From positions 1 through 64,000 of the forward strand of contig DATBEZ010000006.1 in NCBI GenBank assembly GCA_036558745.1: a stretch of DNA of 64,000 nucleotides. Direction: 5' to 3'. Both the position numbers and the translations under genes were made by a program. Shown one piece after another: positions 39,296 to 47,687 of the stretch (position 1 is its first letter; the number at the start of each line of letters is the position of its first letter). The DNA comes from JAMXLJ01 sp036558745. Lineage in GTDB: Bacteria > Actinomycetota > Acidimicrobiia > IMCC26256 > JAMXLJ01. The notes beneath the pieces are model-generated. The model did not search any database, had not been told where the DNA came from, and saw only the letters and a list, made by a program, of their open reading frames with translations.

Positions 39296-40465
39296 CTAGC
39301 GGTCCTTGGGGAGGCCGAGGACGCGCTCGCCGACGATGTTGCGCTGGATCTGCGACGTGCCTGCGGCGATCGTCAACGACAGCGCGTGGATCTGGCCGTA
39401 GACGAGCGCGCCGTTCGCGATCCCGTCGATGTCGGCGATCGACAGGCCCGCCCGCTCCAGCACCCGCATCGACAGCTCACCGAGACGTTGACGCACCTCC
39501 GAGTAGTGCAGCTTGAACACGGAGCCGCCGACCCCCGGCACGCCCGTGCGCGCGGCCTGCGACACGTTGCGCTTCGTCAGCGCCCACAACGCGTCGAGGT
39601 CGGCCGCGAGATGACCGAGCTCACGCCGGACGCCCACGTCGTCGCGGCCCGTCTCGGTCGCGAACTTCGCGAGAGCACGCAGCAGCTCCATCGACTGGAG
39701 CATCTCGCTGACAAACGCGGTGCCGCGCTCGAAGCTGAAGGTGACCATCGCGACGCGCCAGCCGTCGTTCTCGGCACCGACCCGGTTCGCAACGGGGATG
39801 CGCACGTCGTCGAGGAAGAGCTCCGCGAACTCGGTGCTCCCGTGGATCGTCCGCAACGGGCGCACCTCGATGCCCGGTGTGTCCATCGGCATGATGAGCC
39901 ACGTGATCCCGCGGTGCTTCGGCGCGTCGGGATCGGTGCGCACGAGCAGCTCGCAGAAGTCGGCCACCTCGGCGTGCGACGTCCAGATCTTCTGGCCGCT
40001 GACGACGTAGTCGTCGCCGTCGCGCACCGCACGCGTGCGCAGTGACGCGAGGTCGGAGCCCGCGCCGGGCTCGGAGAAGCCCTGGCACCACACCTCGTCA
40101 CCCCGCAGGATCGCGGGCAGGTGCCGGGCGCGCTGCTCGTCGCTCGCCTCGGCGATCAGCGTCGGGCCCGCGTGCAGGAGCCCGACGAAGTTGGCCCCGA
40201 CGTAGGGCGCGTGGAGGCGCTCGGTCTCCTCCAGGAAGATGAGATGCTGGGCGGGTGACGCGCCGCGGCCGCCGTACTCGACGGGCCAGTTGATCCCCGC
40301 GTAGCCGGCGTCGAACAGCATTCGCTGCCACGCGGTGTCGTAGCTCCGGCGCGCGGGCCAGTCGTTGCGGTCCGGCTCGGGCGGCAGCGTGGGCAGGACG
40401 TCGTCGAGCCAGGCCCTGAGCTCGGCGCGGAAGCGCTCCTCGTCCTCCGTGTAGCGCAGGTCCAC
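39296..40465 (-). CDS. Acyl-CoA dehydrogenase
   Basis: 389 residues, start GTG 40465. Blocks: AGYAGINWPVEYGGRGASPA, WCQGFSEPGAGSDLASLRTR, GQKIWTSHAEVADFCELLVR, LRTIHGSTEFAELFLDDVRI, FSFERGTAFVSEML and GTSQIQRNIVGERVLGLPKD. The closest in general shape here are the products of 10961 and 46506, a second subfamily in this window distinct from the FadE26/29 type. It is divergent from the amidohydrolase at 40600, and their shared 134-base promoter region contains two CTGACG-type palindromes, so both are probably under one regulator. Confidence 0.87.
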   Translation of the reverse strand: MDLRYTEDEERFRAELRAWLDDVLPTLPPEPDRNDWPARRSYDTAWQRMLFDAGYAGINWPVEYGGRGASPAQHLIFLEETERLHAPYVGANFVGLLHAGPTLIAEASDEQRARHLPAILRGDEVWCQGFSEPGAGSDLASLRTRAVRDGDDYVVSGQKIWTSHAEVADFCELLVRTDPDAPKHRGITWLIMPMDTPGIEVRPLRTIHGSTEFAELFLDDVRIPVANRVGAENDGWRVAMVTFSFERGTAFVSEMLQSMELLRALAKFATETGRDDVGVRRELGHLAADLDALWALTKRNVSQAARTGVPGVGGSVFKLHYSEVRQRLGELSMRVLERAGLSIADIDGIANGALVYGQIHALSLTIAAGTSQIQRNIVGERVLGLPKDR

Positions 40466-40487
40466 GCCGGGGCAGTGTACGAGTGCG

Positions 40488-40502
40488 CTGACGGCGTGTC
40501 AG
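40488..40502. promoter_or_regulatory. CTGACG-type palindrome, site 1 of the divergent promoter
   Basis: CTGACGGCGTGTCAG: arms CTGACG and TGTCAG around a three-base spacer, one mismatch to the family consensus CTGACG-N3-CGTCAG. It is 23 bases upstream of the minus-strand dehydrogenase start at 40465. Confidence 0.55.
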
Positions 40503-40570
40503 ATTCGGAATCCGCCCGTCCGTCACGCGCGGCCCGTGGGCCTGCACGCACGCGATCGCGCGGCACTACC

Positions 40571-40586
40571 CTGACGTGCACGTCAG
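40571..40586. promoter_or_regulatory. CTGACG-type palindrome, site 2 of the divergent promoter
   Basis: CTGACGTGCACGTCAG is a perfect 16-base palindrome. It lies 14 bases upstream of the ATG at 40600. Its inner 14 bases TGACGTGCACGTCA recur exactly at 45073. Confidence 0.7.
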
Positions 40587-40599
40587 AGGGGGGTGCAGG

Positions 40600-42327
40600 A
40601 TGCTCGACTGTCTCGTGTCCGGTGGCGACCTGATCGACGGGACCGGCGGACCGCGCCGGCGTGCCGACGTCGGCATCCGCGACGGTCGCGTCGTCGCCAT
40701 CGCGGAGCCCGGCTCGATCGCGGAGCCCGCGAGTCGCACGATCGACGCCGACGGGCTGGCGGTCGCGCCCGGGTTCGTCGACATCCACACCCACTACGAC
40801 GCGCAGCTGTTCTGGGACTCGGCGGCGACGCCTTCGCCGCTGCACGGTGTCACGACGATCGTGGGCGGGAACTGCGGGTTCACGATCGCGCCGCTCGAGC
40901 CGTCGGAAGCCGACTACATGATGCGGATGCTGGCGCGCGTCGAGGGGATGCCGCTCGAGTCGCTCGCGGCCGGCGTGCCGTGGGACTGGCGGACGTTCGG
41001 TGAGTACCTCGACCGGCTCGAGGGCCGCATCGGCGTGAACGCGGGTTTCCTGGTCGGGCACTCGGCGATCCGGCGTGCGGTCATGCGCGACGCGGCCGTC
41101 GGCGAGGAGGCGTCCGCGGAGCAGGTGGAGCAGATGGCCCGGCTGCTCGACGAATCGCTCGCCGCGGGAGGCCTCGGGTTCTCGTCGTCGCAGGCTGCGA
41201 CCCACAACGGCGGCGACGGCCAACCGGTCCCGTCACGGTTCGCGACGCGCGACGAGCTGCTCGCCATGTGCCGGGTGGTGCGCGAGCACGCGGGCACGAC
41301 CCTCGAGTTCATCCCCGCGGTCGGTGGCTTCGAGCCCGAGCATCTCGACCTCATGACCGCGATGTCGCTCGCCGCGAACCGTCCCCTGAACTGGAACGTG
41401 CTCGCGGTGAACGCGGCGCGCCCAGAGAACCACGAGCGACTGTTGGAGGCCGGCGACTACGCGGCCGAGCGCGGCGCGCGCGTGCTCGCGCTGACGGTTC
41501 CCGACGCGATGGTCGTGCACCTCAACTTCAAGACCGCGTTCATCCTCGACGCGTTTCCGGGCTGGGGCCCGACGATGGCGCTCCCGCCGGAGGAGAAGAA
41601 GCACGCGCTCGCGGATCCCGAGGTCCGCCGTCGCCTGAAGGAGTCGGCGGCGTCGCCCGAAGCCGGTGTGCTGCGGGCCATGGCGAACTGGGAGCGCATG
41701 CGCGTCGTTGACACGGTCGCGCCCGAGAACGAGGGGCTCGCGGGCGAGACGATCGGCAAGGTCGCCGCGACGCGTGGACAGGAGCCGTTCGACACGCTGC
41801 TCGACATCGTCCTTGCCGACGACCTGGGCACGGTGCTCTCGCCCCCGACCGGTGCCGACGACGACGCGAGCTGGAAGATGCGGGCCGCCGTGTGGCGCGA
41901 TCCGCGCGCCGTCGTCGGCGCGTCGGACGCTGGCGCGCACCTCGACATGCTCTCGACGTTCACCTACTCGACGTCGATGCTCCGCGGGGTTCGCGAGCAC
42001 CACCTCATGCCCATGGAGGAGGCGGTCCATCTCCTCACGGACGCGCAGTCCCGCCTCTACGGCATTCGCGACCGCGGACGCGTGGAGGAGGGTTGGCACG
42101 CGGATCTCGTCGTCTTCGACGAGGCGCGGATCGGTCCGGGACCGGTGCACACGCGACACGACCTACCCGCCGGCGCGGGACGCCTCTACGCAGAGGCGGA
42201 GGGGATCGAGCACGTGCTCGTGAACGGTGTCGAGGTCGCGGCCGGCAACCGCCTCACCGGCGACCTGCCCGGCACGCTGCTGCGGTCGGGACGCGACACC
42301 GACACCGTCGAGGTCCCCGGCGGATAA
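40600..42327 (+). CDS. Amidohydrolase-superfamily protein (D-aminoacylase-like)
   Basis: 575 residues from the ATG at 40600; a GTG at 40576 falls inside the operator palindrome. Metal motif HTHYD in GFVDIHTHYDAQLFWD, then GVTTIVGGNCGFTIAPLEP, typical of N-acyl-D-amino-acid deacylases. GRVEEGWHADLVVFDEARIG and VLVNGVEVAAGNRLTGDLPG form the C-terminal beta-sandwich end. Such enzymes hydrolyse N-acyl amides, but large relatives with other ring-amide or ester substrates exist. No signal peptide is seen. Placement among acyl-CoA dehydrogenases suggests it prepares a catabolic substrate. The metal-bridging Lys/Cys and second-shell residues were not all mapped. Confidence 0.82.
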   Translation: MLDCLVSGGDLIDGTGGPRRRADVGIRDGRVVAIAEPGSIAEPASRTIDADGLAVAPGFVDIHTHYDAQLFWDSAATPSPLHGVTTIVGGNCGFTIAPLEPSEADYMMRMLARVEGMPLESLAAGVPWDWRTFGEYLDRLEGRIGVNAGFLVGHSAIRRAVMRDAAVGEEASAEQVEQMARLLDESLAAGGLGFSSSQAATHNGGDGQPVPSRFATRDELLAMCRVVREHAGTTLEFIPAVGGFEPEHLDLMTAMSLAANRPLNWNVLAVNAARPENHERLLEAGDYAAERGARVLALTVPDAMVVHLNFKTAFILDAFPGWGPTMALPPEEKKHALADPEVRRRLKESAASPEAGVLRAMANWERMRVVDTVAPENEGLAGETIGKVAATRGQEPFDTLLDIVLADDLGTVLSPPTGADDDASWKMRAAVWRDPRAVVGASDAGAHLDMLSTFTYSTSMLRGVREHHLMPMEEAVHLLTDAQSRLYGIRDRGRVEEGWHADLVVFDEARIGPGPVHTRHDLPAGAGRLYAEAEGIEHVLVNGVEVAAGNRLTGDLPGTLLRSGRDTDTVEVPGG

Positions 42328-42337
42328 TGAGCCGCAC

Positions 42338-42423
42338 CGGAGCCTGCGGAGGTGCTTGCCAGCGAACGAGCGACACGGGCGACGGCAGGCCGACACCGGA
42401 GCCGTGCAGCGAGTGAGTGAGCG
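42338..42423 (+). repeat. Structured leader repeat, copy D (upstream of the adenylate cyclase)
   Basis: A shorter, more diverged copy: CCGGAGCCTGCGGAGGTGC, then CCAGCGAACGAGCGACACGG, hairpin ACGGC-N15-GCCGT with the conserved GACACCGGAG in its loop, and the end CAGCGAGTGAGTGAGCGAAT followed by CGAC. Where copies A, B and C have ATG, copy D has ATC, so translation must use a GTG inside the element (42413). Confidence 0.75.
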
Positions 42424-43519
42424 AATCGACATCGCTGAGCTCGAGTCCCACGGGTTGTACGACCCGGCCGCGCCCGACGCCGATGAGCAACGCGCGCTCC
42501 TGCAGTACCTCGTGTCGGAAGGTGTCGCCCTCGACGACATGGTGGAGGCACACCGGATCGGACGGCTGCCGTTCGTCGCCGGTGACATCCACATCCGACC
42601 CGGCGTACCGGTGTACACCATCAACGAGGTCGCGACGAAGACCGGGGTCGACGCGGGGCTCCTCATGCGCGTGTGGCGCGCGTCCGGGTTCGCGATCGCG
42701 CCGCCGGACAAGCCCATGTTCTCCGACGCCGACGTACAGGCGCTCGCCATGTTCACGCTCGCGGTGCAGCGCTTCGGCGAGGAGCCGACGCTGCAGCTCG
42801 CCCGGGTCTTCGGCGCATCGCTCGCTCGCATGGCGGCAGCCGCGTTCCACACCGCGCTCGCGTACGCGCAGGACGCCTTCGCGCCGCGCGCCCCGAGCGT
42901 CCTGGCGGCGGCCCGCGCCTCGACCGAGATGGGTCTGATGGCGGAGATGTCGGGGACGGCACTCGACTCCTTGTTCCGGCATCACATCGCAGCCACGGCA
43001 CAGTGGTTCGACCGCGTGCCGAGCCCGGACCCGGAGACCGCACCACTCGCAATCGGCTTCGCCGACCTCGTCGGCTTCACCTCCCTCTCCCAGCGCCGCG
43101 ACGTCCACGAGCTGGCCCGCACGGTCGGAGAGTTCGACGCCCTGACGTCGGAGATCGCGAGCGACGGTGGCGGGCGGGTCGTGAAGCTCATCGGTGACGA
43201 AGTGATGTTCGCGACGGCGGATCCGCGCCAGGCCGTCGCAATCGCGTTGGAGCTCGCCGACGCGCTCGCGGACCACCCGATCCTCCCGACGATGCGCGCG
43301 GCGGTCGCGTGCGGCACGGTGCTCGTCCGTGACGGCGACTGCTTCGGCCCGGTGGTCAACCTCGCGGCCCGGCTCGTCCATCTGGCCGAGCCCGGTCACG
43401 TGGTCGTGCCGGTCGGGACGGTGGTCTCCGACGATGCGTTCCTCGTCGAACCGACGGGCACCTGCGACGTGCGCGGCTTCGACGAGCCGGTCGCCGTCGC
43501 GCGCGTCGACCGCGCCTGA
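42413..43519 (+). CDS. Class III adenylate cyclase with Rv1264-like N-terminal regulatory domain
   Basis: 368 residues from GTG 42413. Residues 1-190 resemble the N-terminal domain of the pH-sensing cyclase Rv1264: EQRALLQYLVSEGVALDDMV, YTINEVATKTGVDAGLLMRV, LQLARVFGASLARMAAAAFH. Residues about 210-365 are the catalytic domain. Metal Asp is D218 in FADLVGFTSL, substrate Lys K258 and second metal Asp D262 are in VVKLIGDEVMF, and transition-state N316 and R320 are in VVNLAARLV. All key residues are present, so a homodimer with two active sites is expected, making cAMP in the cytoplasm. It is cytosolic with no membrane segments. Expression may depend on the leader repeat. It could couple cAMP signalling to lipid or sterol catabolism. 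Confidence 0.9.
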   Translation: MSERIDIAELESHGLYDPAAPDADEQRALLQYLVSEGVALDDMVEAHRIGRLPFVAGDIHIRPGVPVYTINEVATKTGVDAGLLMRVWRASGFAIAPPDKPMFSDADVQALAMFTLAVQRFGEEPTLQLARVFGASLARMAAAAFHTALAYAQDAFAPRAPSVLAAARASTEMGLMAEMSGTALDSLFRHHIAATAQWFDRVPSPDPETAPLAIGFADLVGFTSLSQRRDVHELARTVGEFDALTSEIASDGGGRVVKLIGDEVMFATADPRQAVAIALELADALADHPILPTMRAAVACGTVLVRDGDCFGPVVNLAARLVHLAEPGHVVVPVGTVVSDDAFLVEPTGTCDVRGFDEPVAVARVDRA

Positions 43520-43520
43520 G

Positions 43521-44216
43521 TCAGGACGCGCGCTCCCAGGCGGCGCGGTACTCGATGAGGCGCGCCGCGAGCTCCTCCGGACGGGCGAGCGCGGGGAGGT
43601 GCCCGCCGTCCATCTCGTCCGGGACGATGCCCAGACGCTCGCGTACGACCCGGCGTTGGAACTCGGCCGGGAAGAACCGGTCGTCACGGCAGAGAAGGAA
43701 CGCGGTCGCCACGTCGGGCCACGCCGGGAGCGGCCACGGCTTCTCGAACGGCGCGCCCGACTGGGGCCGGACGTGGTGCTCCGACTCTGCCGTCACCTCG
43801 GGCGCGACATCGTGCAGAAAGAGGGTGACGGGATCGTCGTCGTCGGGCGACCGTCCTTCGCGCTCGGTTTGGGCCCGGCGCGCCTCCTCCCACCCGGTGT
43901 TGGCCCACCAATCAGCGCCCGATTCACCGGGCGCGGGCACCATCGCGGCGACCAGCACGATCTGGTCGACGTGCATCCGATCGCACACGAGCGGCGCGGT
44001 GAACCCGCCCAGCGACTGCGCGACGAGCACGACCTCATGACGGTCGCCGATCGCGTCGACGACCGTGTCGGTGTAGACGCCAAGGTCGGCGCGGTCGTCG
44101 TCGCAGGGCAGGTCCACCGCGACCACGTCGTGGCCGCGCGCCCGGAGCTCGGGCGCGACCAGGTGCCAGTACCAGGAGTCGGAACCGGCTCCGGGGATCA
44201 GGACGAACGTGGCCAT
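43521..44216 (-). CDS. Alpha/beta-hydrolase (EstC/salicylate-esterase-like)
   Basis: 231 residues: FVLIPGAGSDSWYWHLVAPE (oxyanion hole), VVAVDLPCDDDRADLG, nucleophile elbow LVAQSLGGFTAP and C-terminal His in DEMDGGHLPALARPEEL. The Asp of the triad is likely in FLLCRDDRFFP. No signal peptide. The small size and the DLPCDDDRA block are typical of the MhpC-like alpha/beta-hydrolases that are common in actinobacteria with no fixed substrate. It lies convergent with the cyclase gene (one-base gap between stops) and downstream of a VOC-domain gene with an 11-base gap, so the two are probably cotranscribed. Confidence 0.82.
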   Translation of the reverse strand: MATFVLIPGAGSDSWYWHLVAPELRARGHDVVAVDLPCDDDRADLGVYTDTVVDAIGDRHEVVLVAQSLGGFTAPLVCDRMHVDQIVLVAAMVPAPGESGADWWANTGWEEARRAQTEREGRSPDDDDPVTLFLHDVAPEVTAESEHHVRPQSGAPFEKPWPLPAWPDVATAFLLCRDDRFFPAEFQRRVVRERLGIVPDEMDGGHLPALARPEELAARLIEYRAAWERAS

Positions 44217-44227
44217 CGTTCGCGACC

Positions 44228-44998
44228 TCAGCGGTTCCCGCGCAGCTTGAACATCGCACCGGTCGGATCGGCGGCCTGGGCCAGCCGGCCGTATGGCGTG
44301 TCCTCCGCGGGCAGGACGATCGCGCCGCCGAGGTCGACGACCTGGGCCAGCGCGGCGTCGGTGTCCAACACAGCGAAGTAGACGTCCCAGTGCGCCGGAA
44401 CTCCGTCGGGAAGGAACTGCGACGCGTCCATGATCCCCGCGAGCGCGCGCTCACCCTCGCCCAGCGTCGTGTAGCGCAGCTCGGGCTCGTCGCTCATCGT
44501 GCGCGTGTCCCAGCCGAACACGTCGCGATAGAACGCGACCGACGCGTCGTAGTGGCGCGTGTGCAGCTCGAACCAAGACGGCGCGCCGGGCTCGTCGTAG
44601 ACGCCGAAGCCCTGGTGCAGCTTCGGCTGCCAGATGCCGACCGCCGCGCCGCCCGCGTCGATCAGGACGCCCATGCGACCCAGCTCCAGGACGTCCGTCG
44701 CGGGAGCGACGACCTGCGCGCCGTTCGCGACGGCAGCGTCCACGGTCGCCTTCGCGTTCTGCACGGCCAGATACACCGACCAGCTGTCCGGTTGGCCGGA
44801 CTGGCCGTCGTTGCGCATCGAGCCGGCGACGCGTACGCCGTCGTGGAGGAAGTTGACGTAGCCGCCGTACTCGGGGCCGGGATCCTCCGAGGTCCAGCCG
44901 AAGAGCCGCTCGTAGAAGGCGCGACTCGCGTCGGGATCGGACGTGAAGAGGTCCACCCAACAGGGCGCGCCGACGGGGGCGGTGTCTCGCTTCGGCAT
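44228..44998 (-). CDS. Two-domain VOC (glyoxalase/dioxygenase-fold) protein
   Basis: 256 residues from the ATG at 44998. Two VOC modules: residues about 10-125 (GAPCWVDLFTSDPDASRAFY, ERLFGWTSEDPGPEYGGYVN) and about 135-255 (GAPSWFELHTRHYDASVAFY, RDVFGWDTRTMSDEPELRYT). VOC proteins bind a divalent metal through His/Glu and serve as glyoxalases, dioxygenases or resistance proteins. A duplicated version of this type is common in actinobacteria and usually annotated as a hydroxylase-like or 27-kDa antigen-like protein. The metal ligand set could not be fully assigned. No clear tie to the catabolic genes. Confidence 0.82.
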   Translation of the reverse strand: MPKRDTAPVGAPCWVDLFTSDPDASRAFYERLFGWTSEDPGPEYGGYVNFLHDGVRVAGSMRNDGQSGQPDSWSVYLAVQNAKATVDAAVANGAQVVAPATDVLELGRMGVLIDAGGAAVGIWQPKLHQGFGVYDEPGAPSWFELHTRHYDASVAFYRDVFGWDTRTMSDEPELRYTTLGEGERALAGIMDASQFLPDGVPAHWDVYFAVLDTDAALAQVVDLGGAIVLPAEDTPYGRLAQAADPTGAMFKLRGNR

Positions 44999-45072
44999 CG
45001 GAGCTCCTCCACGCTCGTGGTGTCGGGTGTGGAGACGGCAGCGGGCCCCGGAACTCATCGGCGGCGCACGCC

Positions 45073-45086
45073 TGACGTGCACGTCA
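45073..45086. promoter_or_regulatory. CTGACG-type palindrome upstream of the thiolase
   Basis: TGACGTGCACGTCA is a perfect 14-base palindrome identical to the core of the site at 40571. It is 155 bases upstream of the thiolase start (45241) and 75 bases upstream of the VOC gene start (44998), so either could be the target. Confidence 0.62.
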
Positions 45087-45240
45087 ACATGCCTGGACAG
45101 GGGGTCACGGGGTAGACAGGAAGCCGCGAACTGCCGGAGGGCGCTGAGCAGCTGTCGCCCCGTTGGCAGCGGCCGCCTTGCCACCAACAAGCCCGACCCG
45201 CTCCGACCCCGGGGGCGGCCAAGAAGATTTGGAGTCGGTC

Positions 45241-46443
45241 ATGCCCGAAGCCGTCATCGTCGCCACCGCCCGCACACCCATCGGCCGGGCCAACAAGGGC
45301 TCGCTCGTCGACATCCGCCCCGACGACATGTCGGCCTTCATCATCGACGCACTGCTCGACAAGCTCCCCCAGCTCGACCGCGGGCTCATCGAGGACGTCA
45401 TCTGGGGATGCGGCCAGCCCGCCGGCGAGGCGGGCACGAACGTCGCCCGGGTCGCGTCGATCCTCGCCGGGCTCGACGCACCGGGGACGACGGTGAACCG
45501 CTACTGCTCGTCGTCGCTGCAGACCATCCGCATGGCCGCGCACGCGATCAAGGCGGGCGAGGGCGACGTGTTCGTCGCTGGCGGCGTCGAGACGGTGAGC
45601 CGGTTCGCGAGCGGCGTCGCCGACAGCGGGCCGAAGAACGAGCGCTTCGCCGACGCGGTGACGCGCACGAAGAAGCGCACCGAGGGCGGTCAGGACCCGT
45701 GGACGCCGCCGACCGGCCTGCCCGACGTGTACATCGCGATGGGCCAGACCGCCGAGAACGTGCGCGAGCTCGAGAAGGTGACGCGCGAGGAGATGGACGA
45801 GTTCGCCGCGCTCTCGCAGCAGCGCGCGGTGCGCTCTCAGGAGAACGGGTTCTTCGACCGCGAGATCACGCCCATCACGACGCCCGACGGCACGGTCGTC
45901 GGCAAGGACGACGGCCCGCGGGCGGGGACGACGGTCGAGAAGCTCGCGACGCTCAAGCCGGTGTTCCGTCCCGACGGCGAGGTCACCGCGGGGAACAGCT
46001 GCCCGCTCAACGACGGCGCGGCGGCCGTCGTCGTGATGAGCGACACGAAGGCGCGCGAGCTCGGCGTCAAGCCGCTCGCGCGCATCGTCGCGAGCGGCGT
46101 CTCCGCGCTCGACCCGGAGATCATGGGCCTCGGCCCGGTGGAGGCGTGCCGGCAGACCCTGAAGCGCGCGGGGATGACCATCGACGACATCGACCTGGTC
46201 GAGATCAACGAGGCGTTCGCGGCGCAGATCGTCCCCTCCGCGAAGCAGCTCGGCATTCCGTGGGACAAGCTCAACGTGAACGGCGGCGCGATCGCGCTTG
46301 GCCACCCGTTCGGCATGACCGGTGCCCGCATCATGACCACGCTGCTCAACGGGCTCGAGGACGCGGACAAGACGTTCGGCCTCGAGAGCATGTGCGTGGG
46401 CGGCGGTCAGGGCATGGCCATGATCGTCGAGCGCCTCCCGTAA
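45241..46443 (+). CDS. Acetyl-CoA acetyltransferase / 3-ketoacyl-CoA thiolase (FadA family)
   Basis: A 400-residue true thiolase: nucleophile C89 in NRYCSSSLQT, His355 in GGAIALGHPFGMTGARI and Cys385 in SMCVGGGQGMAMI. It starts MPEAVIVATARTPIGRANKG, and the open frame back to 45163 (TTG) has no RBS. Unlike the four SCP-x-type proteins in this window it retains the complete catalytic triad, so it should cleave 3-ketoacyl-CoA to acetyl- or propionyl-CoA. It resembles FadA-type degradative thiolases rather than any steroid-specific one. It has a palindrome upstream (45073) and ends in a strong hairpin (46451). Confidence 0.93.
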   Translation: MPEAVIVATARTPIGRANKGSLVDIRPDDMSAFIIDALLDKLPQLDRGLIEDVIWGCGQPAGEAGTNVARVASILAGLDAPGTTVNRYCSSSLQTIRMAAHAIKAGEGDVFVAGGVETVSRFASGVADSGPKNERFADAVTRTKKRTEGGQDPWTPPTGLPDVYIAMGQTAENVRELEKVTREEMDEFAALSQQRAVRSQENGFFDREITPITTPDGTVVGKDDGPRAGTTVEKLATLKPVFRPDGEVTAGNSCPLNDGAAAVVVMSDTKARELGVKPLARIVASGVSALDPEIMGLGPVEACRQTLKRAGMTIDDIDLVEINEAFAAQIVPSAKQLGIPWDKLNVNGGAIALGHPFGMTGARIMTTLLNGLEDADKTFGLESMCVGGGQGMAMIVERLP

Positions 46444-46450
46444 GCACGAA

Positions 46451-46493
46451 GATGCGGCACTGAGCGTCGGATTCCGACGCTCAGTGCCGCATC
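46451..46493. terminator. Perfect 20-bp hairpin between convergent genes (bidirectional terminator)
   Basis: GATGCGGCACTGAGCGTCGG (46451-46470) pairs exactly with 46474-46493 across a three-base loop ATT. It lies eight bases after the thiolase stop and 13 bases from the end of the minus-strand gene at 46506. There is no flanking poly-T in either direction, so termination would be intrinsic without a U-tract, or the element has another role. Confidence 0.7.
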
Positions 46494-46505
46494 TCGCGTT
46501 GGGGA

Positions 46506-47687
46506 TCAGACCGGGAGCTCGTCGAAGGGGACGTCGCGGTCGACACGCACGTCGCCCGGGAGACCGAGCACGCGCTCGCCCACGATGTTGCGCTGGATCT
46601 CGTCGGTGCCGCCCCGGATCGACATCGACGGCGCGGTGAGGAACAGCGTCGACCACTCCCCCGCCGACGACACCGCCTCGGGGCCGAGGATGCGCATCGC
46701 GGTGTCGGTGTAGCGCCGGAACGTCTCGGTGAAGCGCAGCTTCATCCCCGAGCCCTCCGCGCCGGGCCGGCCCGCCTGAGCGAGGTCGCGTGCGCGCCGC
46801 GCCGCGAGTCGCGCCACCTCGAGGTCCACGTAGGTGCGCGCCAGCGCGTCGCGGACCAACATGTCGTCGAGGCGACCGCGGCTGCGGGCGAGCTCGACGA
46901 GACGCTCGAACGTCAGCGTGGGACCACCACCACCCAGCGCGCCGCGCTCGTGTGCGAGGCAGGTGAGCGCGACGGCCCACCCGGCACCCACCTCGTCGAT
47001 CCGGTCCGCGTCGTCGACGACGGCGTCGTCGAGGAACACCTCGTTGAAGTGCGCGTCGCCGTTCATCTGCCGGAGTGGCCGCACGTCGACACCGGGCTGA
47101 TCCATCCGGAGCGCGAACGCGGTGATGCCCGCGTGCTTCGGCACGGTCGGGTCGGTCCGTGCGAGCAGCAGCCCCCAGGCCGAGTAGTGGGCCCGGCTCG
47201 ACCACACCTTCTGACCGCTCACGCGCCACTCGTCGCCGTCGCGGACGGCTCGGCAGCGCAGGCCGGCGAGGTCGGAGCCCGCGCCGGGCTCGCTGAACAA
47301 CTGGCACCAGATCTCCTCGCCCGTGCGGATCGCGGGCAGCCAGCGCCGGCGCTGCTCCGGTGCGGCGTGGGCAAGGACCGTCGGACCCACGAGCGCGAGG
47401 CCCACCATGAACGGGTAGAGGTCGGGCACGCGGAAGCCGGCCAGGACGCGGTTCACCACCGCCGCACCCTTGACGTCGAGCCCCAGCCCCCCGTGCTCGA
47501 CCGGCCACGTCGGAACCGCCCAGCCGCCGTCGGCGAGCGCCCGCAGGTAACCGCGACCCGGCTCCAGGTCCTCGTTGCCTGCACCGAGAACGACGACCGG
47601 CTCGTCGGGATCGCGGGGGTCGAGGCGCGCCCGCAGCGCCTCCCGTACGTCGGCCTCCAGGGATGACGGAGGTTCAGGCGTGGGCAC
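46506..47687 (-). CDS. Acyl-CoA dehydrogenase
   Basis: 393 residues. The N terminus is unusual (EADVREALRARLDPRDPDEP), then GWAVPTWPVEHGGLGLD, WCQLFSEPGAGSDLAGLRCR, GQKVWSSRAHYSAWGLLLAR, LRQMNGDAHFNEVFLDDAVV and GGTDEIQRNIVGERVLGLPG. It belongs to the same subfamily as the products of 10961 and 39296. It overlaps the SGNH hydrolase gene by 14 bases, which makes a three-gene minus-strand unit with 48453. FAD-dependent dehydrogenation of an acyl-CoA is expected; the substrate is unknown. Confidence 0.87.
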   Translation of the reverse strand: MPTPEPPSSLEADVREALRARLDPRDPDEPVVVLGAGNEDLEPGRGYLRALADGGWAVPTWPVEHGGLGLDVKGAAVVNRVLAGFRVPDLYPFMVGLALVGPTVLAHAAPEQRRRWLPAIRTGEEIWCQLFSEPGAGSDLAGLRCRAVRDGDEWRVSGQKVWSSRAHYSAWGLLLARTDPTVPKHAGITAFALRMDQPGVDVRPLRQMNGDAHFNEVFLDDAVVDDADRIDEVGAGWAVALTCLAHERGALGGGGPTLTFERLVELARSRGRLDDMLVRDALARTYVDLEVARLAARRARDLAQAGRPGAEGSGMKLRFTETFRRYTDTAMRILGPEAVSSAGEWSTLFLTAPSMSIRGGTDEIQRNIVGERVLGLPGDVRVDRDVPFDELPV

